This document shows positions 12,782-25,093 of a stretch of DNA of 64,000 nt, in pieces. This stretch comes from Adineta vaga (taxonomy: Eukaryota > Rotifera). The translations under genes and the position numbers were made by a program. The DNA is taken from contig CP075497.1 in the NCBI GenBank assembly GCA_021613535.1, forward strand, positions 4,402,001 through 4,466,000, read 5' to 3'. Each line of letters begins with the position of its first letter. The stretch's first letter is position 1. The notes below the pieces were generated by a model, which saw only the letters and a list, made by a program, of their open reading frames with translations, was not told the origin of the DNA and did not search any database.

Positions 12782-14865
12782 GAAAGTAATCTAAAAACGA
12801 TGCTACAAAAGTATAAATTCAACGCATGATCTATTTCAAGTGACAATACGATATTAAATGTAACGATAACATACTTCATATACTAGATTGCACTTAATGA
12901 TTTGCCTACTTTACAATATGACGAAAATTTTGTGATTTTTATCGACTATAAAAATTAGTCAACTAGAATTTATATACATTTCTTCCATTTTTCCATTCAC
13001 GGTGGATCTTTCATGACACAAATTTTAAGATATTATATTATAGAATTTGAATCTACCGTTCAATTTCCTTACATGATCCTATTGTATGCCATTGATTCAC
13101 ACGATTCTGATAGCAAGTAATTGATCATTTGTATTTCTTGTATTTGAGTAGAAAGTTTTCAGTTTCAGGTAATATTTTCTCTATTCAACAAAAAATTCAA
13201 ACACGAAAAAAGTAAATCGTTAAGCGAACATTAGTTTTATTTTTTATAAGAATGAAAAAAACAACGTCTCGAGCAACATGCGAATACTCGTCAATTTAAA
13301 AACGAAAAAGCTGATAGAAGTGATTTCGTCATTTTTATTCAATTTGTCTAGTATGGAAAAATTCCTTAAAAATAATTCATCTATAAAAGAAAGGAGTAAG
13401 CAGAATTAATACATGATTTGTCCATACACGCACGAGTTTTGTTTATTGATACTCCTGAACATATAAACTAGTATGATCATGCATTTGATCTCATTGTCAA
13501 CTAATTTCAATGATGAATTCTTAAACTTTTCATAGAACAATAGTAGTTTTTATTTAGGTAATATATGCGTGGTATAATGTGTACTCATGAATCACAATAT
13601 TCTTTTCCATTTTACTTCATTCTTTACCTCTTTTTTTTCTGTCCTTCAAAGATGAAAAAATATAAAGTGCACCAAAAACGGTAAGAAAAAAAAACGTAAT
13701 ATCATTGGCATAAATTGTAAAGAAAAAGAACGCAAGAAAAAAACGATTCTGAAACAAAAAAGCCAAACATGCTGCTACGGATATGAATATTTTTCTTTCA
13801 ACAAAACTCATGTTATAACAACCACTACTTGTAAAATTCCATGAATGGTATATTTTATCAAAAGAGTTCATATATATGTAAGTTGTCTCCAATGAACTTT
13901 TTTTACCTCTTTCTTTTAATGTCATATTTCACACTCAGAAATGTATTATTATTCTCACAATATGAAGTAAAAAGTAAGAGCGAGTGTTATCTCAGTTTTT
14001 ATTCTTCTTTCTTTTATCATCCATTAAATATTTAGATTGAAGTATCAAATACATTCTAAAGATAATGGAATATTGATAATGTATGATGCTCAATGCTAGT
14101 GATTATTTCATATTTAATTCTTTTCGATAGATCGGAACTGTAAGTATTAGAGAATAAATAGAATACAACATCTGCTCAATTATTTTTATTGAATTTAAAC
14201 GATGCTATGTAAATCTTTTGTATATTTTTTGTATGTAGAGATTTATTCATGTATAGAAGAACAAGTTGAAACTTATGGTTACTGTGAATTTATTTGATCA
14301 ATGTATGGTAGGAAATAGCTTATGCTCTATTTAATTGAAAATAACAAGTCTCAGTAATGCTATTCCAAATCAACGAGCATATTTGTACTCGAATATTCAT
14401 ACGTAATATATGCAGAATAAAATCTCGTTCTTTTATTCTACTGAAAAAAAAACAACACATTTTTGTTCTGATTTTGGACGTCATTTATAAGATATAATGC
14501 AACTTTGACTTTCCATGGAGAAAGAAATTTACATCTGTTCGAGCGACGTTTATTCAATAATACTATATAAAAGACATTCTTATGATGAACAATTAGAGTA
14601 GTGCCATTTTGTATTTAATCAAAGATATTTTTCGAAAATTGTATCACTGAGTGAATGAGATCGCAGTTCCTATTAAAGAAATGACTTAACTTCTTTCGTT
14701 AGAAAGTCATTCCCATAGTTGAATCAATATGATTCCCCTCATTCCTCTGCATGTTTGATAATAACCGATGGTTCTTTTGTAAAAAAATGAAATCTTTTAA
14801 ATAGTGATAAATCGTTCATTTATAATTAAATTCTTTGTTTATTTCAGATTTATGTTTTTCTACCA
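12782..14865. other. Intergenic, about 2.1 kb
   Basis: AT-rich spacer between divergent genes, containing the promoters of the DUF268 gene (leftward) and the SH2-kinase (rightward). A hydrophobic 102-codon frame at 13617-13925 (-) was not accepted. An acceptor-like tract ending at 14849 lies just before the kinase start. Confidence 0.55.
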
Positions 14866-16122
14866 ATGACAGTTACAATCCAAGTTATTTCTGCATCATA
14901 TACCAGATTTTGTTTAATTCGAAAACCAAATGGCACATATATTGTTCGATATCCAACAGAAAATGATGAAATTATCTCTTTAATTAGTTTTAATGAGTCT
15001 CAGGAGGAAAATTCTTCACAACTTGATTATGTCATCTTATCGGTACGTGTTGATGAGACGCTTTATGATGGTCATATCAAAAGTTATCGTTTACCTTATA
15101 CGAAACACAATATCAACGAAGATGTGAAGAAAATCTTGGAAACATATAATCGAAAACTAACTGAATGTAATTCTTTTAGATTTCCTTCATTAGGAAACGA
15201 ATTTGTACCGTCACCAGATGATGGAGATTGGCTTCTGAATAGTAAAAATATTGAGGATAATGATTTTGATCGAATGCAAAATCTTGGTCAAAATAATGCT
15301 GGTATAGCAAAAGCAACTTTAAAATGTAATCCACAACATGATATTAAAATTTTTATAAAACGTTTTCAAAAGAATCAAATACATTTCAAACGAGAATTTA
15401 CTTTACTCAAAGATTTATGTCATACGCCGATTATTGCATGTTATGGACGATATTATGATAATAAACATGATTATTTAGTATTTGAAGATGGTGGAACATC
15501 ATTGGAATCTCGTTGTCCAGTGATAAAATCAACTTTATCAAAAAAAATGAGCTTTATAGCAAATGTTGGCTTTCAACTTGCTAATGCAATGATATATTTA
15601 GAAAAGAAAAACATTGTTCATCGTGATTTAACAGCTAGTAATGTTTTAATTACTTCACGTGGTTATATAAGAGTAGCTGATTTTGGTCATGCAATTAAAA
15701 AAGAAGATGGCATTAATACTCTCGAACGATCTAAAGAAATCAATGAAGAAAATCGATTTTTACATCGTTTTCTTTCACCAGAATGTTTACCTGCTTCAAA
15801 AGAAAAATCAACGTCGAATACAAATAATACCGAAAATTTTTGTTTGAACTTTACATCAAAAAGTGATGTTTGGTCATTTGGTATTGTTATAATACAAATG
15901 TTTCTTGCAGATCCACGCAAACCATATCCTGAAGTGTTGGACGTGAACAATATACCAAAACATGTGAAGGAAGATAGGAACAAACATCAACAACCAAAGG
16001 ATTGTCCAGATGATATGTATTTGTTCCTACAATTATGTTGGAGTTATGAAGCTAAAGATCGTTTGTCATTTACAGAAATTCGAGAAAGAATGTTTAGATT
16101 TGAGAAGATTTATCATGAATAA
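14866..16122 (+). CDS. Intronless SH2-tyrosine kinase (Src/FER-like, divergent)
   Basis: Predicted cytoplasmic protein of 418 residues. The N-terminus reads as an SH2 domain: RFCLIRKPNGTYIVRYP carries the FLVR-type arginine (R28), followed by DYVILSVRV and a helix up to about residue 95. The C-terminal kinase domain has a degenerate glycine loop (LGQNNAG), a candidate ATP lysine in IFIKRF, HRDLTASN (about 252, tyrosine-kinase-like), ADFGHA, FLSPECLP as APE, SDVWSFGIV and LCWSYEAKDR. Catalytic residues are kept, so activity is plausible. The poor glycine loop makes a weak kinase or pseudokinase possible. No SH3 domain is seen. An AATAAA overlaps the stop region (16122-16127). The ATG was chosen as the first one after an acceptor-like atttcag. 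Confidence 0.8.
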   Translation: MTVTIQVISASYTRFCLIRKPNGTYIVRYPTENDEIISLISFNESQEENSSQLDYVILSVRVDETLYDGHIKSYRLPYTKHNINEDVKKILETYNRKLTECNSFRFPSLGNEFVPSPDDGDWLLNSKNIEDNDFDRMQNLGQNNAGIAKATLKCNPQHDIKIFIKRFQKNQIHFKREFTLLKDLCHTPIIACYGRYYDNKHDYLVFEDGGTSLESRCPVIKSTLSKKMSFIANVGFQLANAMIYLEKKNIVHRDLTASNVLITSRGYIRVADFGHAIKKEDGINTLERSKEINEENRFLHRFLSPECLPASKEKSTSNTNNTENFCLNFTSKSDVWSFGIVIIQMFLADPRKPYPEVLDVNNIPKHVKEDRNKHQQPKDCPDDMYLFLQLCWSYEAKDRLSFTEIRERMFRFEKIYHE

Positions 16123-17032
16123 ATAAAGTTATTCAAATATCTCTTCCTTTGATTACAAGATACGTTGAGATGTAAGATCTGTCTGTTTCTATATCATCTT
16201 CACTCTTCGATCTTATAAATACTATATCTATCAATATATGTTTATATTTTTTCTTACATCATGTAATTCATAATGTATTTTATCTCGTTTTGTTCTATAA
16301 AAGTTATAAAATTATTATTTGTTTTACTCTGAAATATTATATATTAATATATAATTTTCCAAAGATTGAATGAACGATAATGTTATTTAGTCATTTAGTG
16401 ATATGCAAGATAAGTATTTGATTATGAAATGTTATCTTAGAGTAAATATTTATTATTGTCATAGTTTTTCGCAACTAAAAATACACCTTATTATTGAAAG
16501 TCTAGTCCACTGACGTCAAGGTCAAGATAAAATCTACAACGAAGTTAATTCATAGAAACTAATATAGCTTTGTCTGTTCCTGAGAGTACATTTTCTTGAT
16601 GTATGTATTTGAAATTATCATTCATTATAATTTAACTTACAGTTAAGAGTGTAGTGTGAACAAAGTTAACACTCTTTCAAAGTGAGTAATTTCTTTATTT
16701 TTAAGTGCATTGTTAAGTTATTTCGAATACTTCAAACACTCATGTTCATACTAATTGAAGTTAAACTATACAAATGCATAACGCATGTAATAGTAATGTC
16801 AACTTTTCAAGTAATGAAACTTCCTATTACATAATTTTCCTTGAACTAATACCCAAAAGTACATGATTATGCTATGAAGAATATGCTCGATTGTCTATAT
16901 TACTTATGAGTATGAATAGAACTTTTTCTTTGAATATTATTGAAAACTATTATTCATCGAGTCAAAAATAGAAATAATAGAACAAAAATATTAAAAATCT
17001 CTTCAGTACATTCTATTGAATAAGCTGTAATA
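16123..17032. other. Convergent intergenic spacer
   Basis: 3' flanks of the SH2-kinase (+) and CXorf65-like gene (-). AT-rich; no coding signal seen. Confidence 0.55.
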
Positions 17033-17811
17033 TTATTTCCGATTCGATGAACGTTTTGTTTTTGATTGACTTGTCGTAGTTGATGGTTGAGAAGTTATAT
17101 ACTGTCGCATTGTTCCCGAAATACGTTTTGGTTTACTCAAAGATTTGTTTAATGTATTCAATGTATCTAAATTCAACAATTCATCAAGATAACAATGATT
17201 TCAAAATTACTTGTTAAAACAATACACAATCTTTGATCGAGTTGATCAAGATTAAAATATGGTGTATAACGTTTTTCACCTGTTGTTGTATCAACTAAAA
17301 TCGATATAAAAAAAAGTGTTTTATATTCATATTTTATTGATCTACCTTCGACTTTAAGAATGTAATAAGTGCTTCTTGCTGCAAGAAATTGTGTTGCATA
17401 ATCATCTAAATGTGTACTAAGTTGTTTTAACTTTCCATCATGATCGATCAGATCAATTATTTCTATTTCATTTTAAACAAATAAGAAGAAAATAGATAAA
17501 AATGGATTGCTCAGAAAATTACCGTCTGGATGAATACCAGCGATTGATTTCATATGATCAAGTAGACGACGACAAGATGAATAACTATTGAGAAGGAGTT
17601 GTTGATTTTCTATCGAAAAAAAAACAGATTTTATTTTGTGTACTTGAAGAATGAAGGAATTCATTAGCATTATTGTGCTATACTATCGATCCTTACCATT
17701 GTAAATAATACGAATAAAAGTACAAGGTGCTAAGATAACATGTTTTCTTACATCCGTTGTTCGTATTGCGGATATTGAACTAACTGATGAATTACGTCTT
17801 GATGTTTCCAT
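17033..17811 (-). CDS. CXorf65/C22orf15-like uncharacterised protein
   Basis: Conserved animal family of unknown function. Exons (minus): 17811-17697, 17609-17523, 17462-17346, 17294-17226, 17166-17033, giving 173 residues. The order FIRIIYNGENQQLLLN, then IIDLIDHDGKLKQLS, DDYATQFLAARSTYYILKVE and YTPYFNLDQLD parallels human CXorf65 (a ubiquitin-like fold start, IDLCDETG and NTYYVCKVE blocks). Each junction keeps the frame; the fourth donor is GTATTG. The tail is basic and Ser/Thr-rich. The start METSRRNSS gives an N-terminus longer than the human one. Confidence 0.72.
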
Positions 17812-18133
17812 GGTTTGTTTTTTTCTACGTGTCGATATGCTCACTTGTCTTTTTGTCGCTCAATTAAATCGAGGACTTTCTACTCTCTTTACTCTCACTA
17901 CATAAATTTGTTCCGTTTTTCTATTGTTTGTAAATCATTTTCTTTTTCTCACTTTCTTCTTCATTCTCGTTTGCTTCTCTTCCGTTTCATGAGCAATTTA
18001 TATACATGTCTACATTCTTTTCTTTTTTGTTATACTTTAATCTAGACCGAACAGGTAATGGATTTGCTGCTTACAGGCACGTAAACGTTTTGACAAATGA
18101 GATTTCTACGACTATTATTATTGTTATATATAC
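17812..18133. other. Spacer upstream of CXorf65-like gene
   Basis: Pyrimidine-rich on the plus strand and purine-rich on the gene strand. An acceptor-like cacgtag lies 13 bases before the CXorf65-like ATG on the minus strand. Confidence 0.45.
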
Positions 18134-18338
18134 CTAGAGACGATGATGTATTGGAATAAATGATTGTTACCAATGGAGTCATTGTTATTGAGGATACAGA
18201 AGATGAATCCGAGAAATTCGAAGGATCATGAAGAGAAAAATTTTGGTTAAGCGATATATTTGAAAGTTGAGATTGATTATGAAGACGACGAGTACTCATA
18301 GATGAAACCGAATGTGTAGCTACTGTGGCTGCTGCCAT
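18134..18338 (-). CDS. Possible orphan first exon, Ser-rich
   Basis: ATG at 18338 opens a 68-codon Ser/Thr/Asn-rich frame, rich in SSSVSS-type strings, ending at a plausible donor (ctctag|gtatat). Splicing it to the acceptor before the CXorf65-like gene would put METSRR out of frame, so it is not a simple 5' extension. It may be a separate small gene, an alternative exon or noise. No homologue recognised. Confidence 0.25.
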
Positions 18339-19124
18339 TGTATATTTCCAACGAGCAGTCGGTTAGTTTATAATCGTATCGTTATATGAAATACAAGCGA
18401 ACGAATACCGAAATACTCTTTCGTCTATCAACTTTATCGTTATGAGTTAATATGCAAGTATAATTTACTACTCATACAACAGAATAAGAAAGAAAAAACA
18501 AGCAATCTTTTCTTTTCTTCTTCCTTTTTTTTCCTCATCTACTTGACTTTTTCTATTGAAAAACGAAAAGTCATCTCATGAATTTTCAAAATAAAAAGTA
18601 CAAGTTTTCATATTCAATAAATCTATTTCTGGAATCTGATTTTATTTTCTTCAAGTCTATCATGTTTGACAAATATATTTGCTATTTTCTTATCAAAAAA
18701 AAAGAGAGAAAAGGAAGAAAAAAGAGAAATAAAGACAGACCAAGAGATTTTTGAGATACAACAAGCAAAAAAAACAGAAAAAAAACACAAGTTTATTGTA
18801 ACGAAAAAGAGAAAAGATGTGGGAAGAACCACAGACTTCGCAGCGCAGAAGTTTCACACAAATTCTAATAAGTGTGACATCTGATACACACGAGAAGCAA
18901 AAAAAATAGGATTATTATGAAAAGAAGAGAAAAAAAATTAGCATTTTAATGAAGAGAGAATCATTCGTTCAGAAAAGCATCTGACATATTCATTTGATAG
19001 AGAGATATGACTAAAAAAAAACACATGACACACAAACATTGCTTGTATGACAAAAATATATAGATGGTCACATTGTATAGTGAATCGAAAAGAAAACAAA
19101 GAACTAATACTGTGTTAGAATATT
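18339..19124. other. Spacer, purine-rich plus strand
   Basis: Low-complexity A/G-rich stretch (about 18690-18830) whose open frames translate to Lys/Glu- or Phe-rich sequence. No supported gene. Confidence 0.5.
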
Positions 19125-19725
19125 TTAGATTTGTTCATTTGTTGTTGTTAAAGTTGTTGGAACTTCAAGCATTAATGCATAATTTTTCATTAAATCAGAT
19201 GTATCAAGTGAATCAGCATTGGTATGATCATTGCTTGTTGACATCACAATCGAACAAACAGAATCATCTTCATCTTCACTTGAAGAATCTTCATTCATAT
19301 TAGATGTATCATCTTCATTTTCCGTTTGTTCATCAAGTTCCTAGATATCAAAATTAAAGAGAATACAAACTGAATTTATTCAAAAACTCTATATATCTAC
19401 TCGATCAACATCCATCTGACTTATTTGTTCATTTTGTTGAGCTCTATGAGTATTGGCTGCTGCCATATTCTCTTGTTCTTTATAATATTGCCATTGCATT
19501 TGTTGTTGTTGTTGATAGAAATAACTTGAGAAGCAAAAAAGAAAGGTTTTTTTTATTGATCTTTGTTCGAAGATTTTCTTACTATGTTTCTAATTGTGTG
19601 ATAAATTTTCGAACGAGTAAACGTTCACGTAATGGATTTTCAGTGCGTCGTTGCCGAACACTAAATGTTGGCATTCGTAATTTTTGATAAGACAAAAAAA
19701 TCATCATTGCACGTTCTTGATCCAT
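19125..19725 (-). CDS. Unrecognised 160-residue protein with acidic C-terminus
   Basis: Three exons (minus): 19725-19583, 19524-19401, 19340-19125, all with good splice sites and consistent frame. Residues 1-47 are basic (RQRRTENPLRERLLVRK), then a Gln run (QQQQQ) and aromatic helix-like segment, then an acidic Ser/Asp/Glu-rich stretch (SSSEDEDDS) and a Thr-rich tail. It has no signal peptide or membrane segment. The composition suggests a small nuclear or cytoplasmic regulator, but no family was recognised. Confidence 0.6.
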
Positions 19726-20520
19726 TGAAAAGACTTTCACAAATAAGAATTAATAATAGATAAATAAAAAATAAATAATTATTGGAAGAAAAAACGATGA
19801 CTAGCTTGGCACACACGCACACCACACACTAATACATAGAAATAATCTAAAAACAATTAAGAATCAGTTGGGTTGTGAAAAATTTTCTTTAAATGTGTAA
19901 ACTGATCAGTGATCATATCATATAAAAGAAACAAACAACTTTGACATGTCTTTTTTGACAGACAAAGAACGGTGCCCTTTGTTCAGATATGCCATTCGGA
20001 TAAGAATGAACCTCTGTTCATAAATTTATCGAAAAAGAAAAGAATTATTTTTGTATTTTGACTAAATTCATTTAGTTTTAATGAAATTTTTACAGATTTA
20101 AATTTATATAATTGTTTATTTTCTATGAAATAGATGTCGCTCAATGCTGATTGTTCATAAGAGTTCAAAATGAAAGAACAGAAGGTGTAAATAAACACCT
20201 GGTATTGTTCAAAAGAATTGTAATTTTATGATACACTTTCTTTTGCTTTTGTTTGTTCAATAGTTAAATGAAAAGTTAGTCATGTCAATGTATAGTTATA
20301 GTATTGCCGAAAAGAAAACAATAGTTAAAGATGCAATGTATCGTCATTTTTATGAGTTCTTGATAAAAAAAAGAAGCGGTAGAAAAATCATTCTATTCCG
20401 TGATGATTCATTCTTCTTTTCACTTGAAGGTGAACAAATAGAAGTTGTCTTTTCTTGTTAAATAACTTGTCATTCTTTCCAAGATTACATCTTTATCACA
20501 GTAAAATAGTCGAATGGCAA
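19726..20520. other. Intergenic upstream of NEK10
   Basis: Divergent promoter region. A short frame starting near 20282 (MSMYSYSIAEKK) could be an upstream exon, but no donor in the right phase was found to join it to NEK10. Confidence 0.45.
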
Positions 20521-23500
20521 ACAATGATCGAATTAAACGACAGTAAGTATCCTAGGCAAAATGAAGGTTATTATTTATTGTATGATAATCTTTTCAGTAC
20601 AACAGAACGAAATATTGCAAGTAAAATTTTTCATGAATTAGAACGTGATGATGAAAAAACTGAAAAAAAATATTTGGAACAGTTCAAGTTAGTTCAATTT
20701 ATTCTCTCGTATATAGTTATGATTTACATTTATTTAGTTTACAATATGGAAATCAAACGAAATTTACCGGTTCCAATGAACATAAATATTTCTTAAATGT
20801 CGGTAATTTCTAAGAATTTTTGTCATTTTAATAACGAAAGTTTTGGATTTAGATATTATATTTTCTTATAAGAAAAAGATTACTCGTTTAGTAAGTAAAG
20901 AAAGAATGCAAGATTTGATATCATGTACTCGATATTTTAGTACAAAGAAATTCATCATCTTACCCACTTTCTATTGTTTACGAATCCTATTACGTGATCA
21001 TGAGTTTCTACTTATTTTCATTCAAGAAAATGGTTTGATCGGTTTAAAACAGGTACATCTCTTCTTAAAATCATATTATTTCTAATCACAATTATTTCTT
21101 CTACTAGCAAATGGATTTATATATCGATCATCTGACACCAGATTTATGTGATAGTAACAGTGAAGTATCCGGCATTGTATCTAACGCTCTTGCAGATATG
21201 CTAAGTAAGTATTTTTTCGAGGGAAAAAATATCAATTATACATTTTGTTTTATTTTGAAATTTTAGAAATTCTTCAGAAAATTTTAATGAATGAAGTCAA
21301 ATATATTGAACGCGATTCTTTGATATCCAGTCGTATCATTGAATCAATTACACATCTTTTAAATCAACGACATTTTCCATTATTACATGATACATTAAGA
21401 TTAATATTATATATGATTGATAAATTGTAAGAAATGACCTATCATTTATTTATTTATTTATTTCTAAAATCTTTAGAGAATTGTACACAAGTGAATTTTT
21501 CAAAACAGATATTATTGAAAATCTTTTTCAACTATTAGAATATAAAGATTTAGCAACAATACAGTATGTTCAATTTTCATTTTTATTCATTCATTCATGA
21601 ATATTTTCTTTTTTATTGCATTAGACTTTCTTTACATTTACTAGCAACATTTTTCTCTCATCCTGATATACGTCAATACATTCCTCATGTACCGAATGAT
21701 TATCTATATACGTTTACTAAGTAATAAGAGTAACAATTAAAATTACATTATCATGTCTGTTGATTTCTATTGATAGTTATTTGAGTCATAATAACGTGAA
21801 AGTTCTTGAACATGCAATTTGGTGTTTAGCACATTGTGCTGATAATGAAAATGAACGACAAAAAATACGTTTAACAGGCGCTATTCCTCTATTACTTTCA
21901 TTGTTGGAAAGCGAGTAAAGACTGTGTTCTTCAAAGAAATTTATTTGACTGATTGTCGGATATATTTTAGAAAACGATTTGATTTTTCATCTCCTTCAAC
22001 AACAACAAATCGATTACAATCAGCACAAAGTTCAAAACACAAAGCTCAAGAATATATCGATGGGAATAAAGTAGGAATTTACATATAATGAAGTTATTAT
22101 TCAATTTAACTGATGAGTATTTTAGAAATCTTCAGAATATGATCAATTATATGACATGCAATCTGCTTGTTGTAATTGTCTAGCTGAATTATCATATGAT
22201 TATACAAATAGTCAAACTATAATTGAACGTAACGGGATATACATTCTAGCCGTACTTCTTTTTCCAAAAGATGAAAGTTTACAACCATTAGAAACATTTA
22301 TTCATTTACAAGTAAATTCAAATTTTAGTTTATATTTTCATCGATTTTAAATTTATATTTATAACTAGCGAACAGTGTTTAAAACATTGCGATTTTTATT
22401 TCCATCAAATGAAAAATATGATCGATCTCAATATAAACGATTATTTCCATCACATATATTTGAATTATTCGTTTGTATTGGTAATTTTCAACGTGATCCG
22501 AATGCATATAAAGAGATAACAAATGCTTGGAATTCAATTCATATCGATGAATTGAATAAAATTAAAGTTGAACGTTTACAAGCAATGAATCCCAAACAAG
22601 AACCAACACGATTTATTCGAGATTATGGAGTTTATGAATGTCTTGGTTCAGGTGCATTTGGTTCAGTTTATCGAGTAGCTGAACGAAAGTCAACAACGAT
22701 GTATGCATTAAAAGAGGTTCGTTTATTTCTCTATCAGAAACTCTTATGTCTTTTTTTCTGTGTTTAAATTTAGATCAAATGTTCATTAACAAGAGATGAC
22801 GATCGTAGTTTAGAAAGTATGATCAACGAAATCAATATCATTCGTGAAAAACTTCATCATCGAAATATTGTCAGTTATTTTCAATCATTTACGGAAAGTA
22901 ATTTCCTTATCTTTTTTATTTTCGTTAAATGATTTTTGTTTAATAAATTTTACATAGATGGAAATATATATGTTAAAATGGAACTAATTGTTGGTTCATC
23001 ATTACAAGAATATTTAACATTGATGAAACAAACAAATCAAAACATGTCAGAAGATAATATTTGGCGAGTGTTTATTCAATTGATGCTTGCATTAAGATAT
23101 TTACATAAAGAAAAAGGAATTGTTCATCGAGATTTAACAGCAAATAATATTATGTTAGATGATGAATATAGAGTAAAGATTAGTAAGTATTAGAATTTGA
23201 CGATGACTACATGATAAATTAGAAAATAATCATAGTTACAACTTCTACTTAATTATATATGCAGTAATCAGAGCTGAACAAGGTTTTTCTCGCATCAAAG
23301 CACATATTTCTGCAAAAGAAAGATGTAACACAGTTTTATAGATACATGATTAGAAGAAAAACTTAGAAAAATGACAATTAGAATATCTTTCTAATATTCT
23401 AGCTGATTTTGGCTTGGCTAAATTACGTAATAATGATTCAAGTAAGATGGCATCGGCAGTTGGTACATTATATTATGCTTGTCCAGAAATCATACAACGT

Positions 23501-24937
23501 TTTAATTATAACGAAAAAGCTGGTAAATCATTTCTATTTTTTTAACAATCTTTTGTTTATAAATCTTGTCTTCTAGATATTTGGAGTCTAGGATGTGTAC
23601 TATACTATATGATAGTTTTAGTTCTACCGTTCTATACTGAAAATATTCTTTTACTTGCGAAAAAGATATGTGCGAGTGATTATGATCGAACACCATTGAG
23701 TTATCATTCAAAGCATCTACAAGAAGTAGTTATTGAATGTTTAATAATTGATCCAATACTTCGTCCAGATATTTGTGCTATTGCTCAATCATGTACAGAA
23801 GAATTAATGTCTTATACAGATCTATCATGTAATACTATACAAACATTGGAAAAACGATTAAGACAACGAGAAATGAATCGTGAATCTTATGTTTCAAAAC
23901 AAGAATATTCAAGTGTTAAAGAACCATCAATGAGTGATAGTAGTGGAATTGCAGATGTTACTTTTGAAGGAACAACAGATGAACAACATGAAACGATTAA
24001 ACAAGACTCATGTTCTCTAAGTATTTCAACAAAATCAAATAACAATCAACATCACGAAAGTACAATGGTTCCAAATAGTATTTATATTATTATATTTCCT
24101 TTCTAACAACTAATTTCATACTATCAAATTCGTTCATTAGGATCAGCAAGTATATCATTTGAAAGTGGTTATGATAGTAATCAGCGATCACAAAGATTTC
24201 ATTCTTCATCAAGTACATCCAGTATTGAACGAAAGTAAATGAAAACATTTTCACATGATTATATACATAATATGAATTATATTAGATCAAGTGCTACATC
24301 TAATCGTTCACAACCATCCTCAGAATCTGGTCCAATTAGTATACCGAATTCTCGCCTTCGACATACTGATCCTGTTAGTCAATTACTTGAAATTGTTCAT
24401 AAAATAGTTTATATTTCATATGTATGTATCCATATGACAAAAATTTGTTTCTTACCTTTTTGTCTGCTCTTATAATAGCTACCATCTACATCTATTAATA
24501 TGAAATATCGACGTTTAATTGATCGTTATCGAGGCTATTTATTTTCTAAAAGTTCATTTCATAATTTAAAAAGTGAATTATTGAAACTATCCAAAAATTC
24601 AAATGATCCCATTGAATTTGATGCTATTACTGGTCGACGAGCACTCAATTTTCAATCATTAACAAAATCTTCATCACTAACTAATACATCCAATTTTAAA
24701 ACTGGTAATAATTTATTTCTTCATAAATTATACTTTTCTTCAAATGAACTTTCTCTTGTAGATATTACCATTCTAGAAAATGATGGTTCAGTAACTTATG
24801 AACAGATGATGTCATATATCGATCAAATTCTTCTCGAAACAGATTATTATAAAGATACAACTATATCCATATCGACCGGTGAATCTCTTCCACCCACTGT
24901 TCAAAAAAATCATCGACCTCCAACACGAAAAAAATGA
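20521..24937 (+). CDS. NEK10: NEK10, armadillo-repeat NIMA-related kinase
   Basis: Kinase linked to motile cilia and the G2/M checkpoint. Eighteen exons: 20521-20687, 20738-20802, 20853-21052, 21108-21204, 21267-21426, 21477-21563, 21625-21720, 21777-21914, 21971-22070, 22126-22311, 22369-22716, 22774-22897, 22958-23182, 23403-23522, 23577-24077, 24141-24234, 24286-24421, 24479-24937; 1100 residues against about 1170 in human. The N-terminal half is helical, armadillo-like (HAIWCLAHCADNENER, RTVFKTLRFLFPS). The central kinase has LGSGAFGSVY, YALKE, HRDLTANN (the NEK10-type loop), TDFGLAK and ACPE, then a coiled coil (LEKRLRQREMNRE). The C-terminus SVTYEQMMSYIDQILLE matches the human tail. The kinase sits between conserved flanks, unlike other NEKs. 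The 5' end is the least certain part: 20521 is the first in-frame ATG, but the frame is open further upstream. Confidence 0.93.
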
Positions 24938-25093
24938 AGCCATATGTTTGTTTTTTCATCATAGAACTGAAAGAAACTATGTACAAACAAAACATCGATG
25001 ATTTCTCTTTTCTTTTTGACAGACATTAAAAACGTTATAAATGTTTTTTTCGTTGTTTCAGATCAACATTTTCTGTCTTCTTCTCATCAAAAA

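Noticed and set aside
13617-13925. 102-codon minus-strand frame with hydrophobic stretches
   Set aside because: A/T-run translation rich in Phe and Lys; no recognisable protein and no neighbouring exon.
20282-20460. Possible upstream NEK10 exon (MSMYSYSIAEKK)
   Set aside because: No donor leaves the phase required by the next acceptor; left as unproven.
20540-20560. Perfect donor GTAAGTAT inside the NEK10 first exon
   Set aside because: The nearest acceptor would make a 13-base intron, and the sequence beyond it reads as NEK10-like protein in the same frame.
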